Shown: piece by piece, positions 21,439 through 34,440 of the stretch | Layout of the letters: each line of letters opens with the position of its first letter | Position numbering within the stretch: the stretch's first letter is position 1 | DNA from: Capra hircus | Lineage: Eukaryota; Chordata; Mammalia; Artiodactyla; Bovidae | Assembly (NCBI RefSeq): GCF_001704415.2 | Contig: NC_030812.1 | Location: 55,404,093-55,468,092, forward strand | DNA length: 64,000 bases | Reading direction: 5' to 3' | Program-made: the position numbers and the translations under genes | Notes under the pieces: generated by a model | What the model saw: the letters and a program-made list of their open reading frames with translations, nothing else | Database searches by the model: none | Told to the model about the DNA's origin: nothing

Positions 21439-24275
21439 AATTCATCAGTTTTATCAGACTTAGAGTTTAATTTAAATGTGGGAATAATATAGTTGTGGCT
21501 TCTGTTCAGTTTTCAAGGTGCTCTTTCTATTTTAGCAGGTGGTGTTTGCATGTGTTGCATGATCAGATCGGTTAGTGGTGGAAAACTGAACAGAAAAATC
21601 TTGAGTGCTGTGTACTCTCAATTTTAGAGGTATAGTTATTAGTAAGTCTAGATTGATGTTATACCTAGAATGTAGTGGTATGAAAAATAGAATTTTAATC
21701 CCCCTTCTAATTTTTTTCTTAAGAACATGTCTTCCCTATGTCATTTGGATTTGCTTTTTTTTTTTTTAATGATACCTACTATTGCCAAATAGTACTATTG
21801 TTTATTACCTGTCTTGTCACCAGCTTTGCCAAGTTCTTGGAAAAAGTACTTGTTTTTTGAAAAAACACATTAGATTTCTGGCATCTGTTTTGAGTGACAA
21901 TTTCAGCAGCATCCTGTATTGCAGATGGCTTGGGAATTGTTGACATAAATCATTTTCTCTGACTCCTGATTCTTCCACCTAAGCTCTATTTTTAAGCCTT
22001 GCTGCTGTGCTCTATATTGCGGCAGTTCTTTTCCTGAATTATTTATCATTGTTTGGAGCTGAATGGAGCAGTATGTTTTTTCGCCACTGCTCATTAGAAC
22101 CCACGTGTCTCTCTTCGACTTGGTTGACAGATTTGGTTCATGTTAAATCCCACTGGCTCATCCTCAGAAGGCTGCAAGGCAGTGTGGGTACAGGCCACAA
22201 TCTGTGATGGCATTGTAAGATCATTCAGGCTTTTAGATTATTGTTATTTTGTTTTGGCAGCAATGGGAAAGATAGAACTATGCCATGTTCTTCCGTTAGT
22301 CTCTTTTAAAAGAGCGATTATTATGCTGATTTTTGTTACGGAGCTTATTTTATGTTTTTATAGTTATACTTTCAGGAGAGATGAGGAAGGAATCCCTACA
22401 AAAAGCATGACATTGAACCAAGATTCAAATTTAGTTGTAAATATGACCCAGATACTTGGGGGCATTTTGAAATTCTTTGGTCTTGGCATATGGGTTGTAG
22501 GGAATTAATTTGTTTTGTTTGAGAGTATTTCTTCTCATTGCCTATTCTTTCACCTTCTTAGAGATTCTGGACTTGGAAGAAGGGTAGCAAAATCTATTTT
22601 GACAGTTATTTTGAATGTTTCTTCCCTTTTCTGTTTTCCAGTGCATCAGAATTGGGTTTCTCTTTTGTCTCTGTCCTGTGTTTTTCCTTCATCTTTTTTA
22701 TTCCTATTTGATATAGGAGCACACTACCATATGCATCTTCTTTACTTTTTAAAATATTTCCCCCTTTTATATCATTATAAACAGAAAGTACAGGTAGCTG
22801 TCACTCGCTTGGGCCAAAGAGAAACCTTGTTTGTCCCCACTGCCCTATTGTCTATCTCTGAGTTTGCTTTGGGCCTTTTTAGCAAAAGTAATAGTATAGA
22901 TTTGGTTCCCATTCTTGGAGTAATGAAATGCTTTTATATTTTGAACTAGAACAAGTTTTATAGCCTTCTGTTGCTTCTCACTGCTCAGTGATTATAGGTT
23001 TTATCATTATTATCATTTTGGTACCCTGTGATAGTAGTTCTCAGTTGCATAAATCCAACATATCTCAGCAGGACCTAAGGACAGCCCCACTCACAGACTG
23101 TTCTGACATTTCATTAAATTCCTTTCTTTGGACTGTGTCAGCCAAGTTAAACAAAACTAAATTTACTGTCTTTCTCCATGTGCTTTTGCTCTCCTCTGAC
23201 TTATGTTGACTAGCTCTCTCAATACATTTCCATGACTTCTTGAAAAATCCAGTGCAGAATTATGTTAAGGAACTTGCCATGGTTCAAACTACTCAGCTCT
23301 TATTAATTTGTATGTACTTCTAGTTTTTGTATTTATTCTATTTTCAAGTTGCTGATCATGTAAAGCATAGTCCTTGCACTCTAGGAAGTCTTTATCTTAG
23401 GAGGGAATCAGGGATGAATGCACTTACTTTTCTAATTATTTTTAACTTCTTTTGGTTTTAAATTTCACATATATATTTTTAAATTCTAGTTTTCACTTGT
23501 AAGAGCAGGAGCAAGTATCTTGTTTTCTCTAGAAAGAATCTTATGGACTGTTCCTGCTGCTCTTAGCATGTGGTGGACAGCCACTTGCCTTAACACAGGG
23601 CAGTCTCAGTGAATAATAATAGTTATCAGTGCAGGGAAAGAGGGATCCTAAATTCTGAATATTCTCTATTTTGTATCTTTTATAATGATAAGAAGACTAA
23701 GACTTTACAGTCTTACTTGGAATTATATTTTGGAAACTACAATGACACAGATTACAGATTGAAAGTCCAAAAGATATGCTTGGTTTCTGAAGTAGCTATC
23801 CAAGTTTTGTCTGCATAATGAAGTTAAAGCATATTTATTACTGGCATGCTAGAAGGATGGCTTACCTGAGCAAAAGGTCTATCCCTGACAGTCTGATGGT
23901 ATAATTGTACATTCTTAATAGATTTGAATTCATCTTAGTTTACTGTGAAAGTCTTTTAGGTGACATTCAAAACTAGAAATGCATATTATCTGCAGAGCCA
24001 TGATAGTTTACATGCATGAGTTTACCTTAGAAATCTTAATTCAGAGCTAATATCCCTGACCTTTTGAGAAGCGGAGCTGTGTTTCATTTTCCTAGCGCTT
24101 CTTAGATCACTTGATGATGTTAAGGTGCTTGGGTAGTAGGAGGGGGTAGAAAAAGTGAGATTTGGCAGGATGAAATTTCCTGAGTGAAGACTAGAAGGAA
24201 AGCTACCTGAGGACACGTATTTGCCTAATCCTTTATATGAAGTCAAGCTCCTGACTACTTATGCTGCCTTCTTAG
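21439..24275. other. Largest repeat-poor stretch; no gene recognised
   Basis: About 2.8 kb with no repeat family I recognise, notable in this window. The plus-strand reading frame from the ATG at 22140 to 22949 is open for about 270 codons apart from one TAA at 22506-22508. The translation is hydrophobic and Phe/Leu-rich, as expected for T-rich DNA, and matches no domain I know. I do not call it coding. Confidence 0.45.
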
Positions 24276-24960
24276 CCCCACCAGCTGAATTCTCAGTCCC
24301 AGTGCTGTTGACTTTGTGCAGAGTTAGGGAATGGTCTCCAAACCTGCCCTCACTTCTGGCACCAATTTCAGAGTTTGAGGATCTCCAAGACCACCTTTGG
24401 GGTTCAGTAATTTGCTAGAAGGACTCACAGAACTCACTAAAAGCTGTTCCATTGAAAGTTATGGTTCATTTCAGCAGAAGGACACAGATTAAAATCAGCC
24501 AGTGAAAGAGACACACAAAGAGTCCAGGAGGGTTCTAAAACTGAGCTTCTAGTTGTTCTCTCCCAGTGGAGACATGAAGAGCATTAACTCTTCCTGGCAA
24601 TGACGTTCGACAGTACACAAGGGCAGCTGCCAATCCAAGAAGCTCACCCAAGCCTTGGTGTCCAGAGTTTTTATGGGGACCCCATCATCCCCTGGATATG
24701 GTTGATTGCTTGGGTAGACAGCCTCAGTCTCCAGCCCCTCCTCAGATGGAGCTGATACTGTGTGACTCAAAGTTCCTGCCATAAATCACATTGTTAGGCT
24801 GTTTGGCACAGCTCATGGTCCCCTAGTAAACAAAGACTCTTATCAAACAAGATATTCCAGCAATTTAGGATTACTTCTAGGGTTCTAGAGGCAAAAACCA
24901 GAGCTTTTTTAGAGGCAAAGTTAAATTTTTTGCAACATACTATGCTAGTTCAGACCTTAG
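24276..24960. mobile_element. Decayed LTR-like element, unclassified (orientation uncertain)
   Basis: The order TTGCTAGAAGGACTCACAGA, ACAGATTAAAATCAGCCAGT, GTCCAGGAGGGTTC, TCTCTCCCAGTGGAGACATG, GTCCAGAGTTTTTATGGGGA and CATAAATCACATTGTTAGGC resembles an old mammalian endogenous-retrovirus LTR (ERVL-type). No internal coding region, duplication or intact terminal bases are visible. Confidence 0.5.
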
Positions 24961-24999
24961 GCCCAACCAAGCAAAAGGGGAAGGGAACTAGTTGAGGTG

Positions 25000-25119
25000 T
25001 TTTTTTTTTTTTTTTTGCCACATGGATGTGGGATCTTGGCTCCCCGACCAGGGATTGAACCTGTGCCCCCTACAGTGGAAGCGTGGCGTCTTAACCGCTG
25101 GACAGCCAGAGAAGTCCCT
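25000..25119 (-). mobile_element. CHR-type SINE fragment, minus strand
   Basis: T17 run, GGGATCTTGGCTCCCCGACC, GGGATTGAACCTGTGCCCCC, GGACAGCCAGAGAAGTCCC in CHR antisense order. Confidence 0.8.
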
Positions 25120-27221
25120 AGTTTACATTTTTTGAACCACATATATTTATTTTCTGGTCAAAAAGCTAGAAAAATATAAACTGAATTTTTAAAAAAGTAG
25201 GTCCAAGTTGTTAGAGCTCCTAGGTACCTGAGAGAAGCAAACTCAGATCACCTATGGTGGAATATACCCCAGCTCTAGCTTCAAAGAATTTACAGAGATG
25301 GATTGTTAACAAATATGAGCTCATAATCATATAACCAGCAAACAAATTACTGTGAATAACTGTTAATAGAAACAATTGATTCAGGTCCACAGAAACTTCA
25401 GATATTGGGATTATTTGATAAAGAACATAAAATAAGTATATTTAATGAAATAAGAGTGTGAATAAAAACCATGAATAACAAAGAAGAGAAAAAAGCAACA
25501 CTAGTTGATTTCTAAAACAAGCCATTAAATATTTTAAAAGTAAAAAAAATATTAATTCAGAGTTAACTCGATGCAAGAGAATGTATGCTTCTGGTCATGA
25601 TGGAATAACAAGAAGTTGTTTTATATATGCTCTTCCCTTAAGCAGATAAATAACTGTCCAAAATCTCAGAAACTGCTTTCAGATATTGGACAAAGGGTAG
25701 CACAGAGTAGTGTTACTTGAAAGAAGGGAAAAAGATAAGTTGAGCCCTCTCCTGTTCCCACTTTTGCAGCTAAAGAGAGTTCCCAGACTACAGCACCTAG
25801 TATGGAAAGGGGTACCTAAACAAAGCTGGCAGTCTCCTTGAATTGAGACAGAGGTAAAAGTTCAGGGAAGCCACTGCAGCTAATTTGTGGGCAGAGGGTT
25901 TCATAGGAAAGAGGACTCCAGAGATTTGCAGAGGTTTCCCCTAAACCTTCATGGCCCAGTACTGTAGCTACTAACCACTTGTAGATATTTAAATAAAAAT
26001 TCAGTTCCTTGGGTTCATTAACCACATTTCAGATACTTAGTACCAACAATTTCATCACCACAGTAACTTCTTTTATTGCCTTAATCTCTTTAGCTGAGTG
26101 TCAGTTCTTGATTAGTGAGGAAGCTAACCCAAGACCAGGAAAAGATTATTAGAAAGCATTAGTTAGAACTGGAATCTAGGGTCACAAATATTTTGATTCC
26201 ACTAACCAGTGCAGAAGCTGCTCTGACATCTGGGACATTGAATAGAGTGCTCAAAAGGGCATTGCCTCAGTAATGGTGCCAGATTTGCTGCAGTTTAAAG
26301 GATTTGACTAACAAAGTAGAAAGCAAGCCTCAAGAAGGATCAAATTATTTCAAGTCACTGATTCATAAAACAAAGCTCAAAGTTAAAGAAATTTAAAGGA
26401 AAACCCTAGCAGCTAACAATGCAGAATTTACAGTGTTTGACATCCAATCATGAATTATCAGGCCATACAAAGAAGCTGAGACTACATAGTTCATTTGGAA
26501 GAAAAAGTATAGTCAGTAGAAATAACAGATGACAGACTTAGTAGACAATGATATTGTAGCTGTAATAACTATACCATAGGTTCAAAAGCTAGAGGAAAGA
26601 TTAAGCATGTTAAGTAGAGACGTGGAAGATACAAAAATAACTCAAAATTCTTGAAGATTGCAGTGGCTAAAATGGAAAAATATAGTGGACGGGATTAACA
26701 GCAGATAGGTATTGCAGAAGAAAAAAATAGTGAACTTTAAGATACAGCAATAGAAGCATCCAGAATGAAACATAAGAAAAAGACTGGTAGTATAAATATA
26801 CAGTGATAAGTGAATAATGAATAAGTGACATCAGAAAGTCTAAGAATGCATAATTGTAGTCTTAGGAATGTGGGCATGGGGACAGAAAAAAAATATTTGA
26901 AAAATGATGGCTGTGTGTTTTCTAAATTTATTGAAAACTAAGCTCACAGATTCAGAAGGCTCATTTAAGATTTTCTTTTCATCCTGATTTTAAGCAATTT
27001 GATTATGTTATGCTTTGGCCTCTCTTCATGATTTTTCTGTTTTGTGTTCTTTGAGCTGCTTGGTTCTGTGAGAACCCAAAATAGAAAAATCACAAAGAGA
27101 GCTGTACCAAGGCACATCTTAATCAAATTGAACAAAACTAGTGAAGAGAGAAAGTCTTCAAAGGAGGCAGGAACAAAAAAACCAAAACCCCCAAAACACT
27201 ATATACAGAAATATTATGGGC

Positions 27222-27812
27222 TGAATTCAGTTCAGTTCAGTTGCTCAGTCGTGTCCGACTCTTTGCGACCCCATGAATCGCAACACGCCAGGCCTCCCTG
27301 TCCATCACCATCTCCTGGAGTTCACTCAGACTCACGTCCATTGAGTTGGTGAAGCCATCCAGCCATCTCATCCTCTGTTGTCCCCTTCTTCTCCTCCTCC
27401 CAATCCCTCCCAGCATCAGAGTCTTTTCCAATGATTCAACTCTTCGCATGAGGCAGCCAAAGTACTGCAGTTTCAGCTTTAGCATCATTCCTTCCAAAGA
27501 AATCCCACGGTTGATCTCCTTCAGAATGGACTGGTTGGATCTCCTTGCAATCCAAGGGACTCTCAAGAGTCTTCTCCAACACCACAGTTCAAAAGCATCA
27601 ATTCTTCAGTGCTCAGCTTTCTTCACAGTCCAACTCTCACATCCATACATGACCCCTGGAAAAACCATAACCTTGACTAGACGGACCTTTGTTAGCAAAG
27701 TAATGTCTCTGCTTTTGAATATACTATCTAGGTTGCTCATAACTTTTCTTCCAAGGAGTAAGCATCTTTTAATTTCATGGCTGCAGTCACCATCTGCAGT
27801 GATTTTGGAGGT
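27222..27812 (-). mobile_element. BovB LINE 3' fragment, minus strand
   Basis: Antisense BovB starting with the tail complement TTCAGTTCAGTTCAGTTGCT and covering the C-terminal region. The reverse-complement at 27237-27566 reads RVPWIARRSNQSILKEINRG, then GISLEGMMLKLKLQYFG and ending RTRLSN. 5'-truncated at about 27812. The GISLEGMM variant is shared with the copies at 8.8 and 41.3 kb, so it probably belongs to the same subfamily. Confidence 0.88.
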
Positions 27813-28691
27813 TAAATAGAGGTTAAATGATGGTTAAATAGAGCCTTTTAAAAATATATGAGTTGATAGAATTAATCACCATCAAACTACCATTATAAGA
27901 AACGTTAAAGGCAGAAGAAAAATATGCCAGTTGGAAATTTCAATCTACGTAAAAGTATGAAGAGGAGCAAAAATCTATATAGAAAATATGAGAATTCTCT
28001 TACTTGAAAAAAAAACACAACACTTAAAAGATAATTGACTATTTAAAACAAATGATAAAACTGTATTATGGGATTTATGACATGTGTAGAGATAAAACAT
28101 ATGATAGCAGTTGCCCAAAAGGTTGGGAAAAGTAAAATAGAAGTATACTGTTCTAAGATTCTTATAGCATACAAAGTGGTATGTGGAAGATGTATACCCT
28201 AAATGCTTAAGAAACTACTTTTAAAAAGAAAGCAAAGAGGTATAGTAGATAAGCCAATAAAGAAGATAACATTGAATCATAAAAATGCTTAATTAATATA
28301 AAAGATGTCCAAAAGGGAAAGATGAACAGATTGGACAAACAGAAAACATACACCGAGATGGTTGATTTTAATCCAACAATATCAGTAATCATTTTAAATG
28401 CAAATGACCTGAAACTACAATTAATAGGTGGAAATTATCACATTTCATTTAAAAGCAAGACCTGATTGGGTGCTGTCTATGAGAAACCCATTTTAAATAT
28501 ATTTAAAGACACAGACTAAAAGTACAGGGATGGATGGGAGAAGATACACTATGCATACACTAATCAGAAGAAAGCAGGACAAATTTAATCAATTTGTTTA
28601 ATTAGTGTTAAACAAAGTAGGTTTCAGGACAAGGATATTACTATGGATATAGAACGTTACTTCGTGATGAAAAGAGGATCAGTTCTTCAAG

Positions 28692-28900
28692 ATGACTATG
28701 GCGATGGTAGTGGTTTAGTCGCTAAGTCGTGTCTGACTCTTGTGACCCGACCCCGTGGACTCTAGTCTTCCAGGCTCCTCTGACCATGGGATTTCTTAGG
28801 CAAGAACACTGGAGTGGGTTGCCATTTCCTTCTCCAGGGGATCTTCCTGACTAAGGGATCAAACCTGGGTCTTTTCCTGCATTGCTGGCAGATTCACAAT
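28692..28900 (-). mobile_element. Bov-tA SINE, minus strand
   Basis: Antisense Bov-tA (TTTAGTCGCTAAGTCGTGTC; AACACTGGAGTGGGTTGCCA; CTGACTAAGGGATCAAACC), inserted in L1M ORF2. Confidence 0.82.
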
Positions 28901-31102
28901 TGCAAATATTTATGCGTTCAATAACAATTTCAAAATGCATAAAGCAAAAGAAAACTGAAAGGAAAAATAGAGAAGCCACCGGTATAGTTAGGTATTTCAA
29001 CACCAGTCTATTGATAATTGATAGAACAATTAGACAAAAAATCAGTAAGTAACTTGCTTGACCTAGTTGACATTTATAGAACACTCCACCCAACAACATC
29101 ATGGTATATATTCGTTTTTGGTGTTCACATAATATTTACAAAGTAAACTATATTCTGGGCCATAAAAGTAGTTTCAATAAATATATGATTTAAATTACAC
29201 AGAATATGTTATTGTATCACAAAGGTAGTAAATTGGATATCATAGAAAAATTACCTGGTAAATTCCCAAACATTTGAAAATTAGACACAGTGAATTAGAT
29301 ATAGTTCAAAGAAGAGCAAGAGAAATTAGAAAAAAAATTTTTAGAAAATAATTTTTAAAGAATGCAAATATGATAGCAAAATTTGTAGGATACAGCATTT
29401 AAAAGGAAATTTATAGCATTAAATTTTATATTAGAAAATAAAAATATCTAAAATCACTGACCTAAGCTTTCACTTTAAGAAATCAGAAGAACAAACTTAA
29501 CTCCAAGGAAGCAGAGGAAAGGAAATTGCAAATATCAGAGCAAAAAAAATCAGAAAACAGAGAATATCAATGAATTAAAAAGCTAGTTCTTTAAAACAGT
29601 TAACAAAATTAATGAACTTTTAGCCAGACTTAGAAAAGGAAAAGAGTACATTTCCAATATCACAAATGAGAGATGGGGCATTACTGATACTTCTTAAGGT
29701 GTTACGAAGGTAATAATGAATACCACAAATTATTCTATGCTGGTAAATTTGACAATTTAGATTAAATGGACAGATTCCTTAGAAGACACAGATTGCGAAA
29801 GCTTAATCAAAAGGAAGCAGATAACCTGATCTCTGTTAAAGAAATTGAACTGTGGTTTAAAATTTTTCCACAAAGGGAAACTCCAGGCACAGAGGGCTTC
29901 ACCACTGATGTCTACCAGCAGTTTTAAGGAAAAATTTATGTACCATTTCTACATAAACTTTTGAAAAACTCAGAGGAGCTCGGAATACTTCTAAATCATT
30001 GTATCAGCCCAACCTTATTTTGTTACCAAAACCAGAGATGTAAGAAACCACAGACCAGTATCAGTTATGAACATAGATGCAAAAATCCTTAGCAAAATTT
30101 CAGTAACTTGAAGCTAACAGTTTATAAAAATGACATACAGTATGACTGAGGAGGGTTTATCCCAGCAATTAATGGTTGGTTTAACATTCAAAATTCAGAT
30201 GATGTCATTAACTGTATTAATAGACTAAAAAAGGAAATAACATATGCTTCACTCAAGGGAACAGAAAAAGCATTTGAGAAAATTCAGCTTTCATTTGTGT
30301 TAAAATTTCAACAAATTAGAAGGGAAACTTCCTCAATATGATAGAAGGCATCTTTGAAGAACCTTCTGTTAATACTATACTTAATGGTGAAATACGGAAT
30401 TCTGTGATCCTAAGAACAAGATGTGAATGTTTGCTTTCACCACTTCTTTTCAATACAGAACTGATGATTCTCACCAGTGCAATAAACTATCTTCCCACTG
30501 CAGAGGACAGCATGATATGTATAGGAAATCAGAAAGAATTAAATTTAAGATGGTTGTAGGATACAAAATCAGTATATAAAAATTATGTTTATATACTTGG
30601 AAGAGCAATCTGAAATTAAAGTGGATGAAACATAGCATTTACAAAAAACATAAAAATATGAAATCCTTAGGGCTGAATTTGAGAAGACACATGTGATAGC
30701 TGTATACTAAAAAATAAAAAATATTGCCAATGAGAAGACTCAGTATTATTAAGATTTCAGTTCTTCCCAGGTCTGTAGATTCAACAGTCCCAGTCAGTTG
30801 ATAGGCTGAATAAAATTTATCTGGAAATACAAAAGATCTAGAGTAAACAAAACAAATTTGAAAATAAAGATCTACACTGGAGGACTTTTACTACCTGATC
30901 ACAGACCTATTATAAAAGTTTGTAATTAAGATAGTGTGGTATTGGTGTGAAAGTAAACATGTAGGTTAATGGAATATAGAAGTCCAGAAGCAGATCCACA
31001 GGTTTATGGTCAATTGAATTTTGATAGTTTCCAACACATTTCAGTGGGGAAAGGGTATCTTTTTGTAAGTAGCCCTTTAATAACTGGATAACCATTAAAA
31101 TC

Positions 31103-31605
31103 TTTTTTCCTTCTGTTCTTCTCGGTTTTCAGCTGGTTCTCTTTAACAAAAGACATATTAACAAGAGAAAAATAAATTTATTAACATGTATCTCTTATGT
31201 ACATGGGAGAAGCTCTTAGATAAGTAACTCAGAGGTTCAGTTAGAACTTAGGTTTATATAGCTTAACAAAGGAACAGTAAATTTTTTGAGATATGACAGG
31301 ACAAAGTAGAAGGACCTTGAGTCTCTAAGGGTGGCAAACTGTGGAAAAGCAAATGCTAGTGAAGATTGTTACATAGATTGTTACATGTCCTCTGGTGCCA
31401 TCTCCAGGCTGGTCAGGGTTGTCTTCCGTGTTTAACTTTTGTCTTTCCTGGTAGAGAGGGGAGGAGGATACCTTTATAAATGTAATTCCTGCTTTTAGGC
31501 AAATACAGAGAGCTTTCCTTGCATCTGTTTTTCAATTGGTTTGTCTTAAATAATCCTTAGAAGTGACATTTTTGCTTCTGCTACCCTTCATCACATTAAA
31601 AAAAA
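31103..31605. mobile_element. LTR-like insertion in L1M ORF2, unclassified
   Basis: L1M ORF2 sequence stops near 31095 and resumes near 31620. The roughly 500 bp between contain GAGAAAAATAAATTTATTAACATG, GGTTTATATAGCTTAACAAA and CATCTCCAGGCTGGTCAGGG, resembling an old LTR. CATTAAAA occurs at both edges and may be the target duplication. No coding sequence. Confidence 0.5.
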
Positions 31606-31895
31606 ATTACAAAAAAAACCTCATAACCTTATTTGACATCATCAAAAAATTAACTCAAAATGGATCATAGACTTATATTTAAGAGCTGAAACTGAAATTC
31701 TAGAAGAAAACTTCTGAGAATATCATCATTATCATAGATTAGGCAAAAATTTCATAAGATGCACACAAAAAACACAAAGTATTAAAAAGTTTGATGTTTT
31801 ATTTCATCAAAATAAAATTTCTCTTTTAAAGACAGTGGTAAAGAAAATGAAAAAACAGGTAACAGATTGGAAGAAATATGTCTAAGAATGTACTT

Positions 31896-32178
31896 GTTGG
31901 ACTTCCCTGGTAATCCAGTGATTAAGAATCTGCCTGCTAACACAGGGGACACAGGTTCGATCCCTGGTCTGGGAAGATTCCACATGCCATGGGGTAGCTA
32001 AGCCTATGCATTGCAACTACAGAGCCTGTGTGCCTAAAGCCTGTGTTCCACAAGGAGAGGAGCCAACCTAATGAGAAGCCCAGACATTGTAACTAGAGAG
32101 TAGCCCCCACTCACTGCAACTAGAGAAAGCTGATGAGCAGCAGCAAATACCCAGCACAGCCCCCAAAAAGAAAAAAAG
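31896..32178 (+). mobile_element. CHR-type SINE, plus strand, full length
   Basis: Sense CHR-type SINE: head GGACTTCCCTGGTAATCCAG, B-box-like GGTTCGATCCCTGGTCTGGG, body CATTGCAACTACAGAGCCTG and ACTGCAACTAGAGAAAGC, A-rich tail. Nearly all other CHR copies here are on the minus strand. Confidence 0.82.
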
Positions 32179-32271
32179 TACTGATCTTCAGCCATACCAC
32201 TCTGAATGCACCTGATTTCATCTACGAGAAAATACTTGTATGTAAAATAAATGTAGAACTCTCATAATTCA

Positions 32272-32488
32272 ACGGTGCTATGCTTAGTCGCTCAGTTGTG
32301 TCTGACTTTTTGTGACCTCATGGATTGTAGCCTGCCAAACTCCTCTGTCCATGGGGATTCTCCAGGCAAGAATACTGGACTGGGTTGCCATGCCCTCCTC
32401 CAAGGGATCTTCCCAACCCAGGGATCAAACCCAGGTCTCCCACATTACAGGTGGATTCTTTACCTTCTGAGCCACCAGAGAAGCCCCA
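32272..32488 (-). mobile_element. Bov-tA SINE, minus strand
   Basis: Complete antisense Bov-tA: GCTTAGTCGCTCAGTTGTGT, AATACTGGACTGGGTTGCCA, GGGATCAAACCCAGGTCTCC, CTGAGCCACCAGAGAAGCCC. A short AGAACTC repeat on both sides may be the target duplication. Confidence 0.85.
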
Positions 32489-33000
32489 GTAGGAGAACTC
32501 AGTTTAAAAATTAGCAAAATATGTTAACACTTTGCCATAGAAAATATGTGGTTGGCAAATAAACCCATGAAAAGATGTTCAGCGTTAGTCATTAGGGAAA
32601 TGCAAGTTGAAATCACAAGATACCAGTATACAACTATTATTTGCATGACTAATCTTAAAAAATATGACTATTAAATGTTGGTGAGGATGGGGAGCAACTA
32701 GAACTCTTATATGTTACTGATAGGAATGTAGGATGGTGTAACTTTGAAATAGTTTGACTTAAAAAAAATACATTTATTGTAACAACATAGTCATTCCACC
32801 TCTGGAATGAATCCTTTTATGTCTCCCTCAGTATTTACATACATGAATGTTTATACCAGCTGTATTTGTAATAGTTAAAAATTGGAAACAGATCAACTCA
32901 GCAGATAAGTAAATGAACAAATTATGAGGTTTATATAGTGGAATACAGCTCAGCAATAAAAATTAACAGTCTATTGATGTACGAGTACATGGTATTATAA

Positions 33001-34100
33001 AACTATTCATTAAAAATATTTTTGGGGACAGTCTGTTGTGCATAACATGGTATTTCCTTGTATTAATTTTCATTTTCCTAATTACTAGTAGAAGGTGAGC
33101 TTCTCTTATTATTGGTGTTTTAGGTTTCTTCTCGAGTCTTTGCCAAATTTTCTGTTGTCTTTTTCTTTTTGTATACACTGAATATTTATCATAGATGTAT
33201 GTTAAAATTTTTTTCAAATCTATAGTGTATCTCTTAACTGTTCATGATTTTTTAAGTGTAAAGTTTAAATTTTAAAAAATTCATTAAATATTGCAATCTT
33301 TTTTCCTACTTTGTGCTTCAGATTCTTATTTAAGAAATCCTTCTTTTGCTGAAGACATAAAGATTCTTGTATACATATTTCTAAAAGTTTTAAGGGTTTG
33401 CTTTTCATATGTCAGTTTTTTAATCCAGCTGGAATTCATATTTGTGTGTGGCAGTGAAAAAGGCTCTGATTTTTTTTTCCTGTATGGATAATTAGTTGCC
33501 CCAAGCCATTTGTTACTGAATGTTAGCGTTGCCTCCTATTATATCATCCAAGTTGTTGGGTATGTGTAGGTCTCTTCTAGGATCTCTATTCTTTTCCATT
33601 GCTTTGCTCTATTTACACATATTTTAATTACTGTATATGAAGCCTATGCCGAGTCAGGCAGATCTCCTTTGATCTTATTCAAATTCCATTGACATTTTTG
33701 ATGGAATTGCATTGAATTTATAGATTAACATGAAGAGAACTGGTTTCTTTGCAATATTGAGTCTTTCCAGTCAGAGATATGGTCTCTTAGGTGTATCCCT
33801 AGGTAGTATTGGCTGTTGTTGTGTGTGTGTTCTTTTTTTCTATTGCTGTTAGAATATAGATACATTGTTAATTTTGCTACATTGAGCTTCATTTCACCTG
33901 AGTTCTTTTAAATTCTTAATAATTAGTCCTTGGATTCTGGATTCCACATTTTGTTTTTCTAATTCTTCTTTTGTTTCTTTTTTGTGTCTTGCTGCTATTG
34001 TTTAAGCCTTACCATTTAGTATTGAATAGAAACAGTGATGGTGAGCTTCCTTATATCATACCTCATTCTAATGGATATTCTTTTTCCTGTTAAACTCAGT
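33001..34100 (-). mobile_element. L1M LINE fragment, minus strand (ORF2 half)
   Basis: Antisense L1 ORF2 (TCATTTTCCTAATTACTAGT; AAGCCATTTGTTACTGAATG; GGAATTGCATTGAATTTATAG; GATGGTGAGCTTCCTTATAT). It abuts the plus-strand L1M tail to tail near 33.0 kb. Confidence 0.75.
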
Positions 34101-34104
34101 AATA

Positions 34105-34232
34105 ATAATACTCTCTTATTTAGCCGCCAAGTTGTGTCTGACTCTTTGGGAGCCCATGGACTATATATATAGCCTGCCAGGCTCCTCTGTTTATGGTATT
34201 TCGCAGGCAAGAATATTGGAGTGGGTTGCCAC
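34105..34232 (-). mobile_element. Bov-A SINE, minus strand
   Basis: Antisense Bov-A body: GTTGTGTCTGACTCTTTGGG, CTGCCAGGCTCCTCTGTTTA, AATATTGGAGTGGGTTGCCA. Confidence 0.8.
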
Positions 34233-34234
34233 TT

Positions 34235-34440
34235 CCTACATCTTACTAAGGTTGCATACTTTGTGCCAGGTCCTGTGCCAGTGATTTTTAGTATCTTGGG
34301 AAGCAGGTAGTTACCCTCATTTTTATAGATGAGGTTCAAAAAAGTAGCCTGCCAGTTACATGATTACTGAGTAGAAAGCGTGCAGATCAGTCACTGTTAG
34401 TCCTTGTGCTTTACATCGAGGAAAATCTCTCCTTGAGAAG
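34235..34440 (-). mobile_element. MIR SINE, minus strand
   Basis: Antisense MIR: ACTTTGTGCCAGGTCCTGTG, CTCATTTTTATAGATGAGGT, GCCAGTTACATGATTACTGA. Confidence 0.65.

Larger units (their letters stand above)
25200..33000 (+). mobile_element. Near-complete but decayed L1M LINE, plus strand
   Basis: A plus-strand L1M spanning 5'UTR-like sequence (about 25560-26990), an ORF1 relic (about 27060-27200: ACCAAGGCACATCTTAATCA), ORF2 (about 28330-31090), ORF2 end and 3'UTR-like sequence (31615-31890, 32490-33000). Endonuclease-region text reads CATTTATAGAACACTCCACC at 29070. The region upstream of the polymerase site reads GCAAAAAGCATTTGAGAAAATTC-like at 30260. The frame is broken everywhere. A BovB, an LTR-like element and three SINEs interrupt it. 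Confidence 0.8.
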
